From the NCBI GenBank assembly GCA_030374765.1, contig JARGXX010000138.1:1612001-1676000 (forward strand): 64,000 nt of DNA, written 5' to 3'. This DNA is from Agarophyton chilense (lineage: Eukaryota; Rhodophyta; Florideophyceae; Gracilariales; Gracilariaceae). The position numbers were made by a program, and so were the translations under genes. The notes under the pieces are model-generated. The model saw only the letters and a list, made by a program, of their open reading frames with translations, was not told the origin of the DNA and searched no databases. Shown piece by piece: positions 49,162 through 60,671 of the stretch; position 1 is the first letter of the stretch; each line of letters starts with the position of its first letter.

Positions 49162-52100
49162 TTATCCCTCTTGGGCGTTTACCAGCGTGGCTGGGAGTGC
49201 GGTCCCCGCAAGGCAGTGGTATCGCATTACCGCAGAGCGCGGGAGGTGCTCGATGGGCTCCGGGGTGTCCCACTCCGGCCCGTATCCGTACCAGCGGGTC
49301 TGGTACTGGAGCACCCCGTGCTCATCGTAGCTATGTCCGACGATTCGGTCGAGGACGTACTCCTGCACGTAAACTTGCCGGCCTTGCCGGGTGGTGATGG
49401 CCCGAGCCTCAGCGCCGCGTGGTGCTGGGCTCGTCGTCGCCTGTGCCGGGTCACCCGGTTTGTCATTCCACTCTGCGGTTGTTGCCGGGTTGCCGGGGCT
49501 ACCGTACCACTTCGCGGAAGTTGCCGGCGCGGCCGGGTTGTGTTCCCGCTGGGCGGTAGGGGCTTCCCTGAAGTCCGCTCTTACCGCGAGATTGCCGGGG
49601 TCCTTCCGTCTTGGTGACGGTTCGCCGGAGGCCTCCGCTTGATTTGCGGCATGCGGCGTTCCCATTGGTGGGCAGTTTCCGCCGTGCAGTGCGCCGCGGC
49701 CGGTAAGTGGTTCACCGTCCCGGCGGTCCACCTCCGCGGGGTGACTGTCAGCCAATGACCGGGATGCCGGGTGCCCATTGGTCCGATCTCCCGCCCGGGT
49801 CACGTGACCTTGAGGACGGGTGGTTGGGCCGTCGCGGACGGTTGGCTCCGATTGTTCAGCAAGGGAGGCGGTTTTCGACTTGTCGTCGCGCCCCTTTTCC
49901 CCCATGGGGTTCGTACCATTCTCAACGGAGTGGCTTGCTAGACCTGCTTGCGCAGCGCCCGCCAGAGTACCGGTATCGACCGAAACGCTCGGTGTGCGAC
50001 CGCGAATGTGCGGGGAGCCCTTAGTTGCTTCCGCGCGATGCAGAGCGTCCGTAGGGTCTCGCTTTCCGGCTTCGGGTCTTCGAGCGCCTCGGTTCCCCTT
50101 TTGGGGTTGCGTGGCGGTCGGATTGACCGCCGCGTGCCGCGGGAGCGGAGTAACGTCCGGCGACGATGCCGGATGCCCGCTCGGGGGCTTTGCCCGGGGT
50201 GTCCGGTTAAACTTCCGTTGCGACGGCGATGCTTCCGCGATTGAGCGGGTCCCTTCCCCCTCTTTAGACGGAGCGACGGGTGATGGTGGGCTAACCGCAT
50301 GGCGGGTGTAAATACTGCTGCGCGGCGCCCGTAAGGGTAGCTGGCCGCGAGGGCCAGGTGTTTCCGGCATTGCCGGTGGTTCCGATAAAGTCGGTATATC
50401 GGAGAGACCCCGTGAGGGGTGCGGTACCACGGCGGGGCTTCTGAGCCATGGTGCCACGGGTACGGGTGATTCATTCTCGCGCGCTGCGAGTAGCTCATCC
50501 ATTTCCATGGTGTCTTCCCCGGTTTCGGGCCAATCCAACTCCGTCGGTGTTTCCCCTTCCAAGGTAAAGCACGGGATCTCGTCGACCTCCGGGTCGGTAA
50601 GTGCTTCACCTGTAGTAGGTAATCGAGAGAGGGCGTCTGCTTGGGTGTTCTGGACAACCTTTTTGTAGACGACCTCGAAGTCGAATTCCGCTAAGCGGAG
50701 GCGCCACCGCATTAAGCGGCCAGAAGGATCTGCGATGTTCAGCAGCCACCTCAACAAGGCATGGTCCGTGTACACGGTGAAATGAACGCCCATGAGGTAT
50801 GGGCGCAGAGTGGATAGCGCCCAGACCACTGCGAGGCACTCCTTCTCGGAGACAGAGTAGTTGCGCTCGTGGACGTTCAGCGTGCGGGACCAATAGCCAA
50901 TTGGTTTGCGTTCCCCCTCGGAGGTGGTTTGGAACAGTGCGCAGCCCACCTGGTGGTCGCTGGCGTCGGTGTCGATGGAGTAGGGAAGCCCAGGTTTGGA
51001 CAAGGATAGGATGGGAGCTGTCGTAACTGCCTTTATCAAGGAGCGAAAAGATTCCGACTGATCGGTGGTAAATGGCGCAAGCTTCGGTGGCTGGCCCTTC
51101 CGCAGTAGCGCGTTTAGCGGAGCGGCGATATCCGAGAAACTCGGTATAAACTGTCGATAGACGTTGACCAGACCTAAAAAGGATCGGAGCTCCGTTTGAG
51201 TACGGGGCTCCTTCGCCTCACAGAGGGACTTGATACGAACTTGTTCGATCATTAACCGTCCTGGACGGATGACGTGCCCGAGATACTTCACCGTGTCGGT
51301 GAAGAACTCGCACTTCCTCAACTTGAGGGTTATTCCTGCATCTCGCAGTACGGTCATCACGTCCGGCACGTGGGTCAGGTGATCGTCCAGGTTTCTGGAA
51401 AAGACAATGATGTCGTCCAAGTAGACAAGGCACGTACGCCACTTGAAACGCGACATCAGTATGTCTATTGCCCTTTGAAAGGTGGCCAGTGCATTGGTTA
51501 AACTAAACGGCATCCGCTTGAAGCGGTAGGAACCCGAGTGGCAAACAAACGCGGTTTTTTCTCGGTCCTCTTTCCGGACTGGGACTTGCCAGTAGCCCCA
51601 GTTAGCATCCAGAGCCGTCAACACGGTAGCGTCCCCGAGCGAGTCCATACACTCGTCCATGCGCGGGATCCGGTAGGTGTCCCTCACGGTGACGGCATTG
51701 AGGAGGCGGTAGTCAACGCAAAACCGCCACGTGCCGTCAGCCTTGAGGGCCAGCACCACCGGTGAAACCCAAGGAGATTGGGCGGGCTCGATGACTCCAG
51801 CACGGAGCATCTTGTCCACCTGAAATTCTTCCTCCTCCCGAGCTTTCGGTCCCGCCCTGTAAGGGGGTTGTGCAACCGGACGTGCGTCCGGTAGCAAGTC
51901 TATCCGATGTTCGGTTGTATTGATCTCACCCAGTGAGCCGTCCCACATTGTGGTAAACTCGCGTAGCATTCCGCGTAAGCGGTCCAGGTGTGAGACCGGT
52001 ACATGACTCAGGTCCAGGTCCTCGAGGGCCTTGATCGGGTCTATCTTATCGTAGCTCGTAGGCTGTGCCCTGGTGTCAGGTGTGGGAACCGACGAGGTCG

Positions 52101-53118
52101 GAAATGCATCCGTCTTGACGGGTTTATCGAGCGCCAACTGCTGTGCCTCCCCGGAGGTTTCTGCAGCGGATACCGGAAGACCATCCTCGGTAGAGGGAGT
52201 TATTCCGAGTACTTCGGCAGCCGTCACCTTTGTAGGGAGCATCGCGAGCGGGTGCGGCGTCACAGACCCAATGACTTGGTTCCTTGCCAGCGTCTGGGGA
52301 GCCTTTCCCAGATTGGCAACCAACCTGAAAGGGGAACTCGGCGTGACTTGCACGATTCCGTTCGCAACGGTTAACTGAAATTTCTCGTACAGCGAGGGCA
52401 AGGGCTGAACAACCCGAAGACCGTGTTGACGGGAATTGAATGAAACAATAACCTGGCTCTCCGGGGGTATGGGGACTGACGAGGCAACGCGTAGCTTCGT
52501 AGAATCCCGGTTCGCCGGTGTGGGTTCCTGCGCAGCAGGTAGAGGAACGTGTTTCTTCGATGCTCGCTTCAGCGGTTGACGAACAATGGGGACGGTCGAT
52601 CCGTCTTCAAGTTCCACCTGCTTAAGAGGTGGGCGGATGGCGTCGACAAACCTGTCGCAGTAGTCACATCCGAGTATAACTGGCGCGGCCAGCGAGCGGC
52701 ACACAATAAAAGTTAGTTTAACCACCATCCGCCCTAGCCTGACGACCAGGTCGATCACACCAGCCGTTCTCAACGGGTTGTTATTGGCGTCCGACACGTC
52801 GGGTACCGTTTCAGAACGGATGAGTGACCGCAATGGCGGGGGTAAAACCGATTCCACAATAAAGTTCGGCCCAGCACCTGTATCCAGGACAGTGAGACAT
52901 CTCACCATAGACTGCGTGTGCAGACCAAGGTCAGCGTAAACCTTGTAGTTACGCTTGGCCATTACCAAGACTCTATCCGGGATCCAGTTATTTCTAATCC
53001 GTATCCACGGTCGACGCAAAACACCGAGGTGTTTAGAGTCCGCGTCTGCGGTGTCCTTCCTTGTCAGGATTTTCACCTGGGAGCGAGGCATCGGCGCCTC
53101 GGGCGTCGTCAGCCTCAA
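49162..53118 (-). mobile_element. Gypsy pol region: protease, RT, RNase H, chromodomain
   Basis: An open region of 1318 codons. Aspartic protease near residues 70-170 (VLDTGAGPNFIV, then VILGCDYCDRF). Reverse transcriptase about residues 430-620 (FCVDYRLLNAVT, YLDDIIVF). RNase H about residues 680-830 (STDASD-like region, YSVSEKECLAVVWAL, ADALSRLP). A long Pro/Arg-rich, low-complexity linker. A C-terminal chromodomain about residues 1240-1295 (VYVQEYVLDRIVGHSY, RWYGYGPEWDTPEP). Chromodomains in this family guide insertion toward marked chromatin. An integrase was not recognised. gag and pol are in different frames, as is common in Ty3/gypsy elements, which often use frameshifting. Confidence 0.9.
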
Positions 53119-53153
53119 CTCTGAAGACGCCTCTCCCGAAGGGGAGACTCCCT

Positions 53154-55274
53154 CTATTCTTTTCCCTGTACAGGGTCCTGGTCGGGCGAAGGCCCGACTT
53201 CCTCGGCAACGAGTGCATGATTCCGTTGCACGGTAGCTACCGCAGGAGCGGGTTGAGATCCACCAGCGTGGTTTGGCGCTGGTGCGGCGCGTGCCGGCTG
53301 AGCCGGTTTGTACCGAGAATTCGGAGTGTGAGCCAATGCGTTGGTGAAGTCCGTCTTCGCGCGGAGATATGACGTGAGTGGCACGGAGCCCTTCTCCTGC
53401 GGGGAGAGGGCTTCGTAATTATCCACCACTCGCGCCATATCTCGTAGCGATAAAAGGCATTGCGGGGAGGTGTGCCCGCGCTTGTAGCACAAGTGGCACA
53501 CCAACGTCACTCCCGCGTTTCGCGGTACGGCATTCCGAGCATCGGTGTATCTTCCGGGTTCCCGGTTTCCAACCCATACAGGGCGCTGACTTCGTGTCAT
53601 GCCGTTTGAGTACGGCATACGGGGGGCCGGAGTGCGGCGGTCATTTAGATAGAAGACCTGCCCGTTCTCCGTGTCCCTTGCGGTTGAGTCAACCGAGCCA
53701 TCCGTCGTAGACGGTAATTCCGTTGTCGGAATAGATAAACCATCGTGATGGATGACATTCATATTGTCATAACTCTGTTTAGGGATGCCATCCGTCGCAA
53801 ATGACGGTGAAGAAGAGTCCGACTCAAGCAGCAAAGCCTTAGCGGCCTTCGACCGGGTTTCCGGATTGCGTGCACGTAGTGCATCTCCCTCTGCGCGGGC
53901 AAACTGTACGAGTTCAAGGTAGGTCCTCTTCGGCTCTTGTTCCCTGTAACGGGCGACAACAGTCTTGATGGCTGGATCCAAGCCATCAATGAACATCATA
54001 CAGCGTTCCCCAGCGGGGTATACATTACCACAACGGTGGAAAGCCTTATTCAGGCGTACCGAGTAATCGGTCTCGAGCTCGCCGGAGCGTTGTCGAGTGT
54101 CTCGCAAAGCGAGTATCGCCGCTTGTATCGCGGAGTTGGTTGCGTAGGAACGGAGGAGGTACTGCACGGCCTCGGGCCAGCAGCTCACACCTCCTTCGGA
54201 GGCTCGCGACGAGCCCCGAACCGACAAAAACTGATCTTCAGCGACACCCCGTAGAAAGTAGGGTAGCGCCACGTAGGCTTGTCCTTCGTTCATTCCGAGT
54301 ATATCGGCTTCCGCTACAAAGCGGTGTAGGAAATCCAAGACCAGAATTGGATCATCCCCAGTAGACGACTGGTTACGAAGTAAAAGCTGCATCCGCTTGA
54401 TGCAGTCTTTCACTTTACTTATGTCACGCGGTGTTCGACCTAAAGAGGAATCTTCTAGCCGGTAATACCGGTAGGACAGGAGTGTCCTGTACAGAGGGTT
54501 GGTGGGCTTCAAGGGTTTGAGGCCCGGATGTCGCCGACCCTTGGGGCGCGACCGGATGGCCCCGTAGGTGGCAGAGGACCGCTTTGAGCGGGAAGAGCGC
54601 CCATAACGATCCAGTGGGTCATCGCTCACCGACGAATCGGAACTCTCCGAGTCACTCGGTTTACCGTCCGACTCAGATGATGAGTCGGACGGGTGTCCGT
54701 GCTTACGGTTAGAATCCCGGTTCTTCCGGCTCTTCCGGTTCCGCGACTGGGTCTCTCGATGAGAGACAACCGGTCTAGCCGCGTTTGCGGGCGAGGTTAA
54801 CGTCCTCTCGACCGACTCAAGTCGGCTTCGGAGACGCTTGAAGCGATTCTCCATACCTTCTGCGAAGGAAGACGGAGGGCCAGAACACTCGAGTAGTGTA
54901 TTGACGTCCGACCGCAATACGCGGATATCCTCGGCTAACTCACTTGTAGGGGGGTTAGCGAGGCTTCCTCGTAAAGAGCTGAATTCCCTCGAGAGGGTAT
55001 TGTGAGCAGCCCGCAGGGAGCGGAGCTGCTCTTCCAAGCGTACAATCTGCGCTTGGTCGACCAACCGCGGAGGCGGAGAAACCACCGTTGCGACGGTCGT
55101 TAACCCGGAATCGGGCTGCGGGTCTTCAGTGCCGGTGACCGGTATCTCCCGGGAATGGGGTGTTGGAGCCAGGGCCTGTGGAACATCAGTGCCCCTGGCA
55201 TCACCGCTCTGGCGGGAACGGCTGCGTGTTGCAGGAGGTTCCACGCTAGGCGATTTCCTTGGCATTGGCCACAC
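53154..55274 (-). mobile_element. Gypsy gag region
   Basis: An open region of 706 codons. The N-terminal third is polar with a coiled-coil-like stretch (LEEQLRSLRAAHNTLSREFS, about residues 77-96). A Ser/Arg/Lys-rich segment follows (about 190-240). The central part (about 260-520), which starts at the YRYYRLED block, has the look of a Ty3-type capsid. A single CCHC knuckle, CHLCYKRGHTSPQC, sits at about residue 593. Gag would assemble the particle and bind the RNA. The central block is shared with the old copy at 14.7-15.5 kb. Confidence 0.88.
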
Positions 55275-55364
55275 CGTCTCGACGGAAGAATAGAAAGCAA
55301 ACCGGTGAGACCGGAGAAAACCCGTTAAACGGAAAACAACCTCAGAGAGGACACAAGCGGTCTT

Positions 55365-55385
55365 GACTTCTAAGTCGGGAGACCA
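55365..55385 (-). other. Candidate primer binding site of the gypsy element
   Basis: Minus strand tggtctcccgacttagaagt begins 3-4 bases after the 5' LTR. It opens with tgg, as primer sites do, but its complement (acttctaagtcgggagacca) looks like an anticodon arm plus variable loop and not like a tRNA 3' acceptor/T-arm. An internal tRNA fragment may be the primer. The match to a specific tRNA was not verified. Confidence 0.45.
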
Positions 55386-55388
55386 ATT

Positions 55389-56252
55389 TTTAGGACAATG
55401 CCCCCAACGGGGAAAACCTACGAAGACGTCCGGATCTTCCTCTCACGAGGTAACCGGCGCGGTAGAGCCCTCCCAGGGATCGGCGCGCAATGCCGGGTGT
55501 AAGCCGGAGCCGAACCGTCGCGACGGGCGCAGGGAGGCTGAAAGAAGCCGAGAATATCCTCTGAAGCGGTGCTTGCGTATCCTCTGAGGAGGCAAAACCC
55601 ACGAGAGTGGCGAGCACGACAGGTGTCAGTGCGAGCCGCAAGAGCGGGAATTGCCCAATGAAGGGGACGAAAAGGGAAGGAAAATGGGAACGGAGGCAAG
55701 AGGGCGAGGTTGACCACGATTCGCAAGAGGGGACTCGGGAATAGCCGGCACGGCCGGGTGTAGCAAACCGTATACACGGGCGGAACCACGAAAGTGGGAA
55801 TAGATACCCAACACACGAAGGCTGCTTGAACGTCCAAGGGGGTTAGGAAGCCGTGCACCACGGGAAATCCCTCCGTAAGGAGTTGTATATCCGCGCAGGC
55901 GGTTCGACCCAGAGCCAAGATCTGGAAGACCAAGATCACCCCTGTTGGGGAGACTTTAGTGGACCGGCGGCCGCGAGGCCGGCGGCCTAAGTACTGTAGT
56001 CACCGTAGAATAGAATAAATAAAGTCTATCCTAAATAGCTAAATGTCCGTCTAACAAAAGGGGCCAATCTGGCGGCCACGTGTCGCGCGGGCGCTGCGGC
56101 CACGTGTATGGCACCCGGTCCCGCCGGTGCATCACCGGCGTTCCGGCCATCGCCGTGAAACGGATTACTCCTACTCATAACGAGGTTGCACGCCGGAGGC
56201 TCCGGAAAAAACTTAAGTCCCCAAAAACCTCCCTGGAGGACGTTGCTCTTCA
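55389..56252 (-). repeat. 5' LTR of the young gypsy element
   Basis: Nearly identical to 46143-47006 (about 6 differences seen). In plus-strand reading its right edge, gctcttca, is followed by the target duplication gcgtg (56253-56257). Confidence 0.92.
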
Positions 56253-56257
56253 GCGTG
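56253..56257. repeat. Target site duplication of the gypsy element, right
   Basis: gcgtg directly after the right LTR, matching 46138-46142. Confidence 0.75.
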
Positions 56258-57870
56258 TAATTAGAAATTCAGGAGCGACCGAATCTTTGCTATATTGATG
56301 ACTCAAAAAAAAATTCATCTCGGGAATTCACATCCCTATAATTGCTCCCGCTATCACCCGAGGATCCATATTCATCCATCTTTCCATCCATCTTTGCATC
56401 CATCTCCGAATCCACACGGGCTCAGTCGCTCAGCATGCCCGTCATGGACCGCCCATACGAGCAAAAAGTTATTCATGTAGTGCAACGTCCTCGGCGATAT
56501 TCCAGTGTCGGTTAATCATAAGTTAATATTGATACTCTCGTGGGGGATGCTCTACTTAGGGGAAAAACGTTGTGCAATTTTTGGAACTATGACAGCGTAG
56601 TATATTTAGAAGGCATAGACCACCTATATAATGGGTCCCCACATGAGAAGAATACTAATTAGAAATGTAGTAGTATAAAAAAAGGCACTAGCGTAGTTTG
56701 TTTAATTGAATTCATTAGTCTAGTGGCCATAGTAGAACAGTACTTGTGCCCTGGAGAGCTCGCCGTCGCCATCACCAAGTAAATGGGTACCGTGTGTTCG
56801 GCTCTAATTTTGACTGTCTTTGCAGTATTACGACTCCCTTTCGAGGCTGTTCGCAATTCCATCGGTTCAGTTATCGCACCAGCATCTATTTAAGAGTGAT
56901 TATTTCTATAATTTGTGTGTGTTACTGTTTCTTTTATTCCTATATTTACTGTTTGTAACAGGTTTGTTTTCCGCTCCAGAATTGGTTTGTTTCTTCGTTT
57001 CCTGTTATTTGTAATGCTCCATTAAAGTTGCTTCCTTTATTTGTTCCTTTATTTTCCCTGTTCCAAGGGTTATCGGCATTGCTATCGTACGCTGCATACT
57101 TGTTTCTATTCCTACTTCCGTGGTATATCCTGAAGTGTCCGTGGAGTTACACCCACAGCTACGAGATACAGAAGGCTCTACGTTGAGTTATCCTAAGAAG
57201 GAAGCAAGGCTTCGAAGATCTTGAGTGTTTTTTTCCCTCGCGGGTTATTGCACTAGAGTGGACTCTCGGCTGGTGAACCGACTCTTTTTTTCTCGTGATT
57301 GCCTTCATCGGACTGAGCTACTCTTTGACAACGCTTTCAATGTTCAGCCCGGCACCCAATGGCTACTCTTTATTGGACTGCGAGTGCATTGGCGGTACCT
57401 TGAAGTTTGGCTTGTTTACGACGCATATTCTTGTTTTGGTGTTGATTAAAGTGGCTATAAAAAATTTAAAAACCTCGTTGTTGGCGTTGAATTTATCAAA
57501 ATCGTCAATCTATGAGTTGCAAGTTGGGCTTGCGTTCATTATGGTAGCGATTGATTCGGAGATGGGATGGCATGTCACTCAGTGTTGGTATTATGTGGAT
57601 GAATTCACAATGATCAACTTTATGTTTTACTTCTTTATATTTAACGCAGAATATGCACACTGTAAGCGTCAAAGCTGACTTGTGTGTCGTTGACCAGAGA
57701 CTGCTTTGTGCCTGTCTTTATATAGTTTTGAAATGCAGTGTAATAATTTCCTAGCCATCATCAAAATCTACGTTCTAAGTTTCCAATACCCATAGCCCAT
57801 CATTCAGGCATCGTCCTTGCTGTACGTAAGCGTTTCCAGTTCTGCACACGCAGATGCACAGATTGTCAAG
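56258..57870. other. A/T-rich region with possible upstream exons of the membrane protein
   Basis: No complete gene. From about 57060 to 57680 several frames in turn encode hydrophobic stretches (for example LLSYAAYLFLFLLPWYIL at about 57080 and FGLFTTHILVLVLIKVAI at about 57410). They could be exons or worn parts of a multi-pass membrane protein gene continuing at 57874, but no clear splice sites were established. 56.26-56.7 kb is plain A/T-rich sequence. Confidence 0.3.
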
Positions 57871-57873
57871 TAA

Positions 57874-58392
57874 AATATTCCACCATTCCATTTGCTCCTC
57901 GTTATTTTTCCATTCTTCAACATTGTTCTTTCTGCGTTTGATCTTTGGAGTGACGGCCTTGTAGAATCGCACACTACCACGGATACTTTATTGAACGTTC
58001 TGTTTGCCGTGTCTTTCTTCATCATGTGTCCATTGTATCCCGCGGGCAGTGCCAGTGGTAATAGCAGCTACAAAACTCCCATCTATATAGCACTCACGTT
58101 TATTTTTGCTGTTCTCACATATCGAGGTTACAAGATACTGGGCAGCTGGCGTATCTCATGGTTCCCCTTCTTCTCCGTTGGCGTTAATTTGTTCCTTGTG
58201 TTCTTGCTGCAACAGAAAGGAGGTGACCCGTGCTCCGACGCGCGCAAGATTTCAAATGCCGTATTTCACATTGCTCCCGACTTGCTTGGAACGGAGGCTG
58301 GCGTGGCCATATTCACCGTGATAGTGTATCTAAAGGGTCGTCAGGCCAGAAGGGATGCAGAGCGAGCGCGATTGCTTCCAGGACGCACATAG
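57874..58392 (+). CDS. Multi-pass membrane protein fragment, unknown family
   Basis: An open region of about 170 codons ending with the stop at 58390-58392. It contains five hydrophobic segments: around LLLVIFPFFNIVLSAF, LLNVLFAVSFFIMCPL, IYIALTFIFAVLTY, WFPFFSVGVNLFLVFLL and a weaker one at GVAIFTVIVYL. A basic C-terminal tail follows (GRQARRDAERAR). There is no ATG before the first hydrophobic segment, so either an upstream exon supplies the start or the gene has lost it. I recognise no family. Its location would be a cell membrane, inferred only from hydrophobicity. Codon use looks gene-like and it lies outside any recognised element. Confidence 0.4.
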   Translation, partial: NIPPFHLLLVIFPFFNIVLSAFDLWSDGLVESHTTTDTLLNVLFAVSFFIMCPLYPAGSASGNSSYKTPIYIALTFIFAVLTYRGYKILGSWRISWFPFFSVGVNLFLVFLLQQKGGDPCSDARKISNAVFHIAPDLLGTEAGVAIFTVIVYLKGRQARRDAERARLLPGRT

Positions 58393-59600
58393 TGCTTTTT
58401 CTACTTGCTTGATTGTTTCAAACCGTTTTTCCATTTGTGCAAGCGTCCATTATGTTTCCCGTTTTAAAGCATAACCTAACTAGACTTGTCTGCCAGAGAT
58501 TGTTTGTTTTCTCTTTCGCTACTCATACGGTTTTTTCCTTTTGGTTGTTCTGGTGTCGCGTGTCTGTAGGTGACAAATCTTACTGTAGGCGACGCAAGCC
58601 AGGTATCTACGGCTACGCTCGCGCAATCGGTAGGGTAATTCACGGCTCTCATACTGTACAACGCCTACTCAGTGACCGTGCCATTATGTCACGCCTTCTT
58701 CCCCTCCTCCAACGTCCTACTTCTCGAAACGAATCTACTTGTCGCAGAACGCTCAATTGCATCGGCTATGACGTTGCACAATCATTGTGTCTTGCTATGC
58801 TTCGTTTTGTACTGAACGAGATCAGCTTGCGTGCCGAAGCATTCTCAAAAAGCAGTTATGCGCACTTGGCTTTCTTGGCTGCATCCCAAATGAGGTTGTT
58901 ACATTTGCTTCAACTTCTTCACGTGTTTCTATGCAGTGAGGGGCGTCTTGATTTGAGGGACCAGGTCTAAATCGCACCACACATCGATCAAAATCACAGC
59001 TTATGCTCCTCGCATATGCAGCAACGTCCCAGTTCGCGGAGCAACCTTGCGACACCAACTCGCTTGTGCTGAACTACGATTCTGAGTAACACCGGTGCCC
59101 CATAAGACGGAGAGTAGTCAGCAACCTAACACTAGCGACGCGCCGCGCCGAGTGGTCACCGCATGGTTTTGGCTTTCAGAATACTTCGCTGCATAACAAA
59201 GCACATCTCAAAAAGACCCAAAGATTCCTCAATAACGCGCATCGCCTTGATTCAGATGCCGCGCCAAAAAATAATCTTTCGAAAAGGTGGCGAGCGCTTG
59301 CACCTCATCGCCCCAATCTTGAACTGCTGTATGAGACAACTGCTGACATAAGCAGCTGCTGACGCAAGCGTCTGCGTCAAAGCGCGGCAAGCTCAGTTTG
59401 GTCACTCGCGTCATTTTTATTCAGTTACGTTTTGACCTTCGTTTGTTTCCCCGCACCTAAAACGCTTTTTCTTCAACTCATCTGCTCCTTATCTCCCGCC
59501 ACGACCTCAGCGTGCCTCATATCTATCCTTGTCTGCGTCAACCAATTTCAACATGTAGCATCCAGCGTTTCTTCCTTCAGTCCGGCTTCCGCCCTTCACT
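58393..59600. other. Intergenic stretch, one doubtful ORF
   Basis: An ORF from the ATG at about 58452 to 58970 (about 172 codons, +) has a hydrophobic N-terminal stretch and no recognised domain. Neither its codon character nor its composition is convincing. 58.97-59.6 kb is presumably upstream sequence of the hydrolase gene. It includes short near-repeats of gctgctgac(g/a) at about 59340-59370. Confidence 0.35.
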
Positions 59601-59612
59601 CAACGCTCTCCG

Positions 59613-60671
59613 TTGTCGCTGGCACACAAGCTTCCTTTTCCCATACTACGTCAACCATCACGTCACTCTGTATTGCATGCATCCGCTTCCGACTCCTTCA
59701 ACAACTCAAATCGCAACCCAAACAAAAGTTCGTTTCCCTCTCGTCTCACTGACGTAACATTTGTCGAAATCGACAGCACGACCGGGTGTCTGGCAACCTC
59801 CAATACCCCGGACAGAACAGTAATTAAACAAGGCACTCTCACTCTTCCTTATGGCGATGTTGCCTATCTGCCAGTATCCACAAAGCGAACAACATACGCC
59901 GCCGTATACGGTCGTAAAGACGTATTGTCAAAACCTGATCTTTCCACCACACCTTTCATAGTCTTTGTTCATGGTTTCTCCCAGCGTCTGCGTAACTACT
60001 CATCACTGTTGCGTCTACTTGCCGCGCAAGATTACGTGATCGTAGCACCGCGTACTTGGGTTTTCTCCATACTTTTTATGAAGGTTGAAACGCAATCGTG
60101 TTTCGCTTTACTTCAGGCGAGACTGCAAACTGCACTGCTAATCGACCCAGCCCGAGCCCTAGAGGTTGCTGAGGAGTAGACTTCAGCCATTCAACTGTTG
60201 GGACACTCCATGGGCGGCACCATGATGCTGTCATTCGCCGGACGAGTCGGTACCAATATTCGATCCGTAGCGGTCATGGCTCCTGATGCGTATGACTCAG
60301 TAATCACGGAGCTGAACCAAATCGTCTCTCTGAAAGCTAAAGATGGCCTTGGGCGTATGTCAAAGCTGGCGGAAGACATGACTGTTAACCTTATGCTATT
60401 GCCTGGAAAGAAGGATCACATTGTATGCTCTTGTGAAATGGGCCCAATTCTCTCCGTGTTCATCAGAAAGGCTGTCACTGGTTGGGCTGAGATGAAAAAA
60501 GGAACTCATCTTGGGTTTGAGGATTCTTTGGAGGTTGATATCCCGCGCATTGAAAAACTTGACAACTTGATTTTCAACATCATTGACATGATTGTTTTCG
60601 GCTCGGGTGATATTTTTGGACTGGATGTTAAAGAACAGCTCCAGAGCACCAAGGCCTTGCTTCTCAACTGA
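59613..60671 (+). pseudogene. Alpha/beta hydrolase gene, interrupted by one in-frame stop
   Basis: One continuous frame shows the alpha/beta hydrolase plan. FIVFVHGFSQRLRNYSSLLR carries the oxyanion-hole HGF motif, YVIVAPRTW follows, LLGHSMGGTMM is the nucleophile elbow with the catalytic Ser, LLPGKKDHIV holds the likely acid (Asp), and GTHLGFED holds the likely His. The N-terminal 50 residues are Ser/Asn-rich and could be a targeting peptide. A single TAG at 60177-60179 interrupts the frame about ten codons before the elbow, between VAEE and TSAIQLLGHS; flanking residues read on smoothly, so it looks like a point nonsense change or a base error and not an intron. No in-frame ATG precedes the conserved part, so the start is also unclear. 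The substrate is unknown; chlorophyllase-like and dienelactone-hydrolase-like families share this plan. Confidence 0.7.

Larger units (their letters stand above)
46143..56252 (-). mobile_element. Very young Ty3/gypsy chromovirus with an antisense gene region
   Basis: 864-bp LTRs (46143-47006 and about 55389-56252) differ at about 6 positions (under 1%). The 5-bp target duplication is gcgtg (46138-46142 and 56253-56257). Element orientation is minus: 5' LTR at the right, primer site, gag (55274-53154), pol (53118-49162) with protease, reverse transcriptase, RNase H and a C-terminal chromodomain, then an extra gene region on the opposite strand (47054-48829), the polypurine tract and the 3' LTR. 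I did not recognise an integrase among the parts, so the copy looks incomplete even though its gag and pol are open. The antisense region shows about two breaks. By LTR similarity this is the youngest element in the window. Confidence 0.92.

Noticed and set aside
58452-58970. A 172-codon open stretch with a hydrophobic start
   Set aside because: No family, no supporting upstream context and unconvincing composition.
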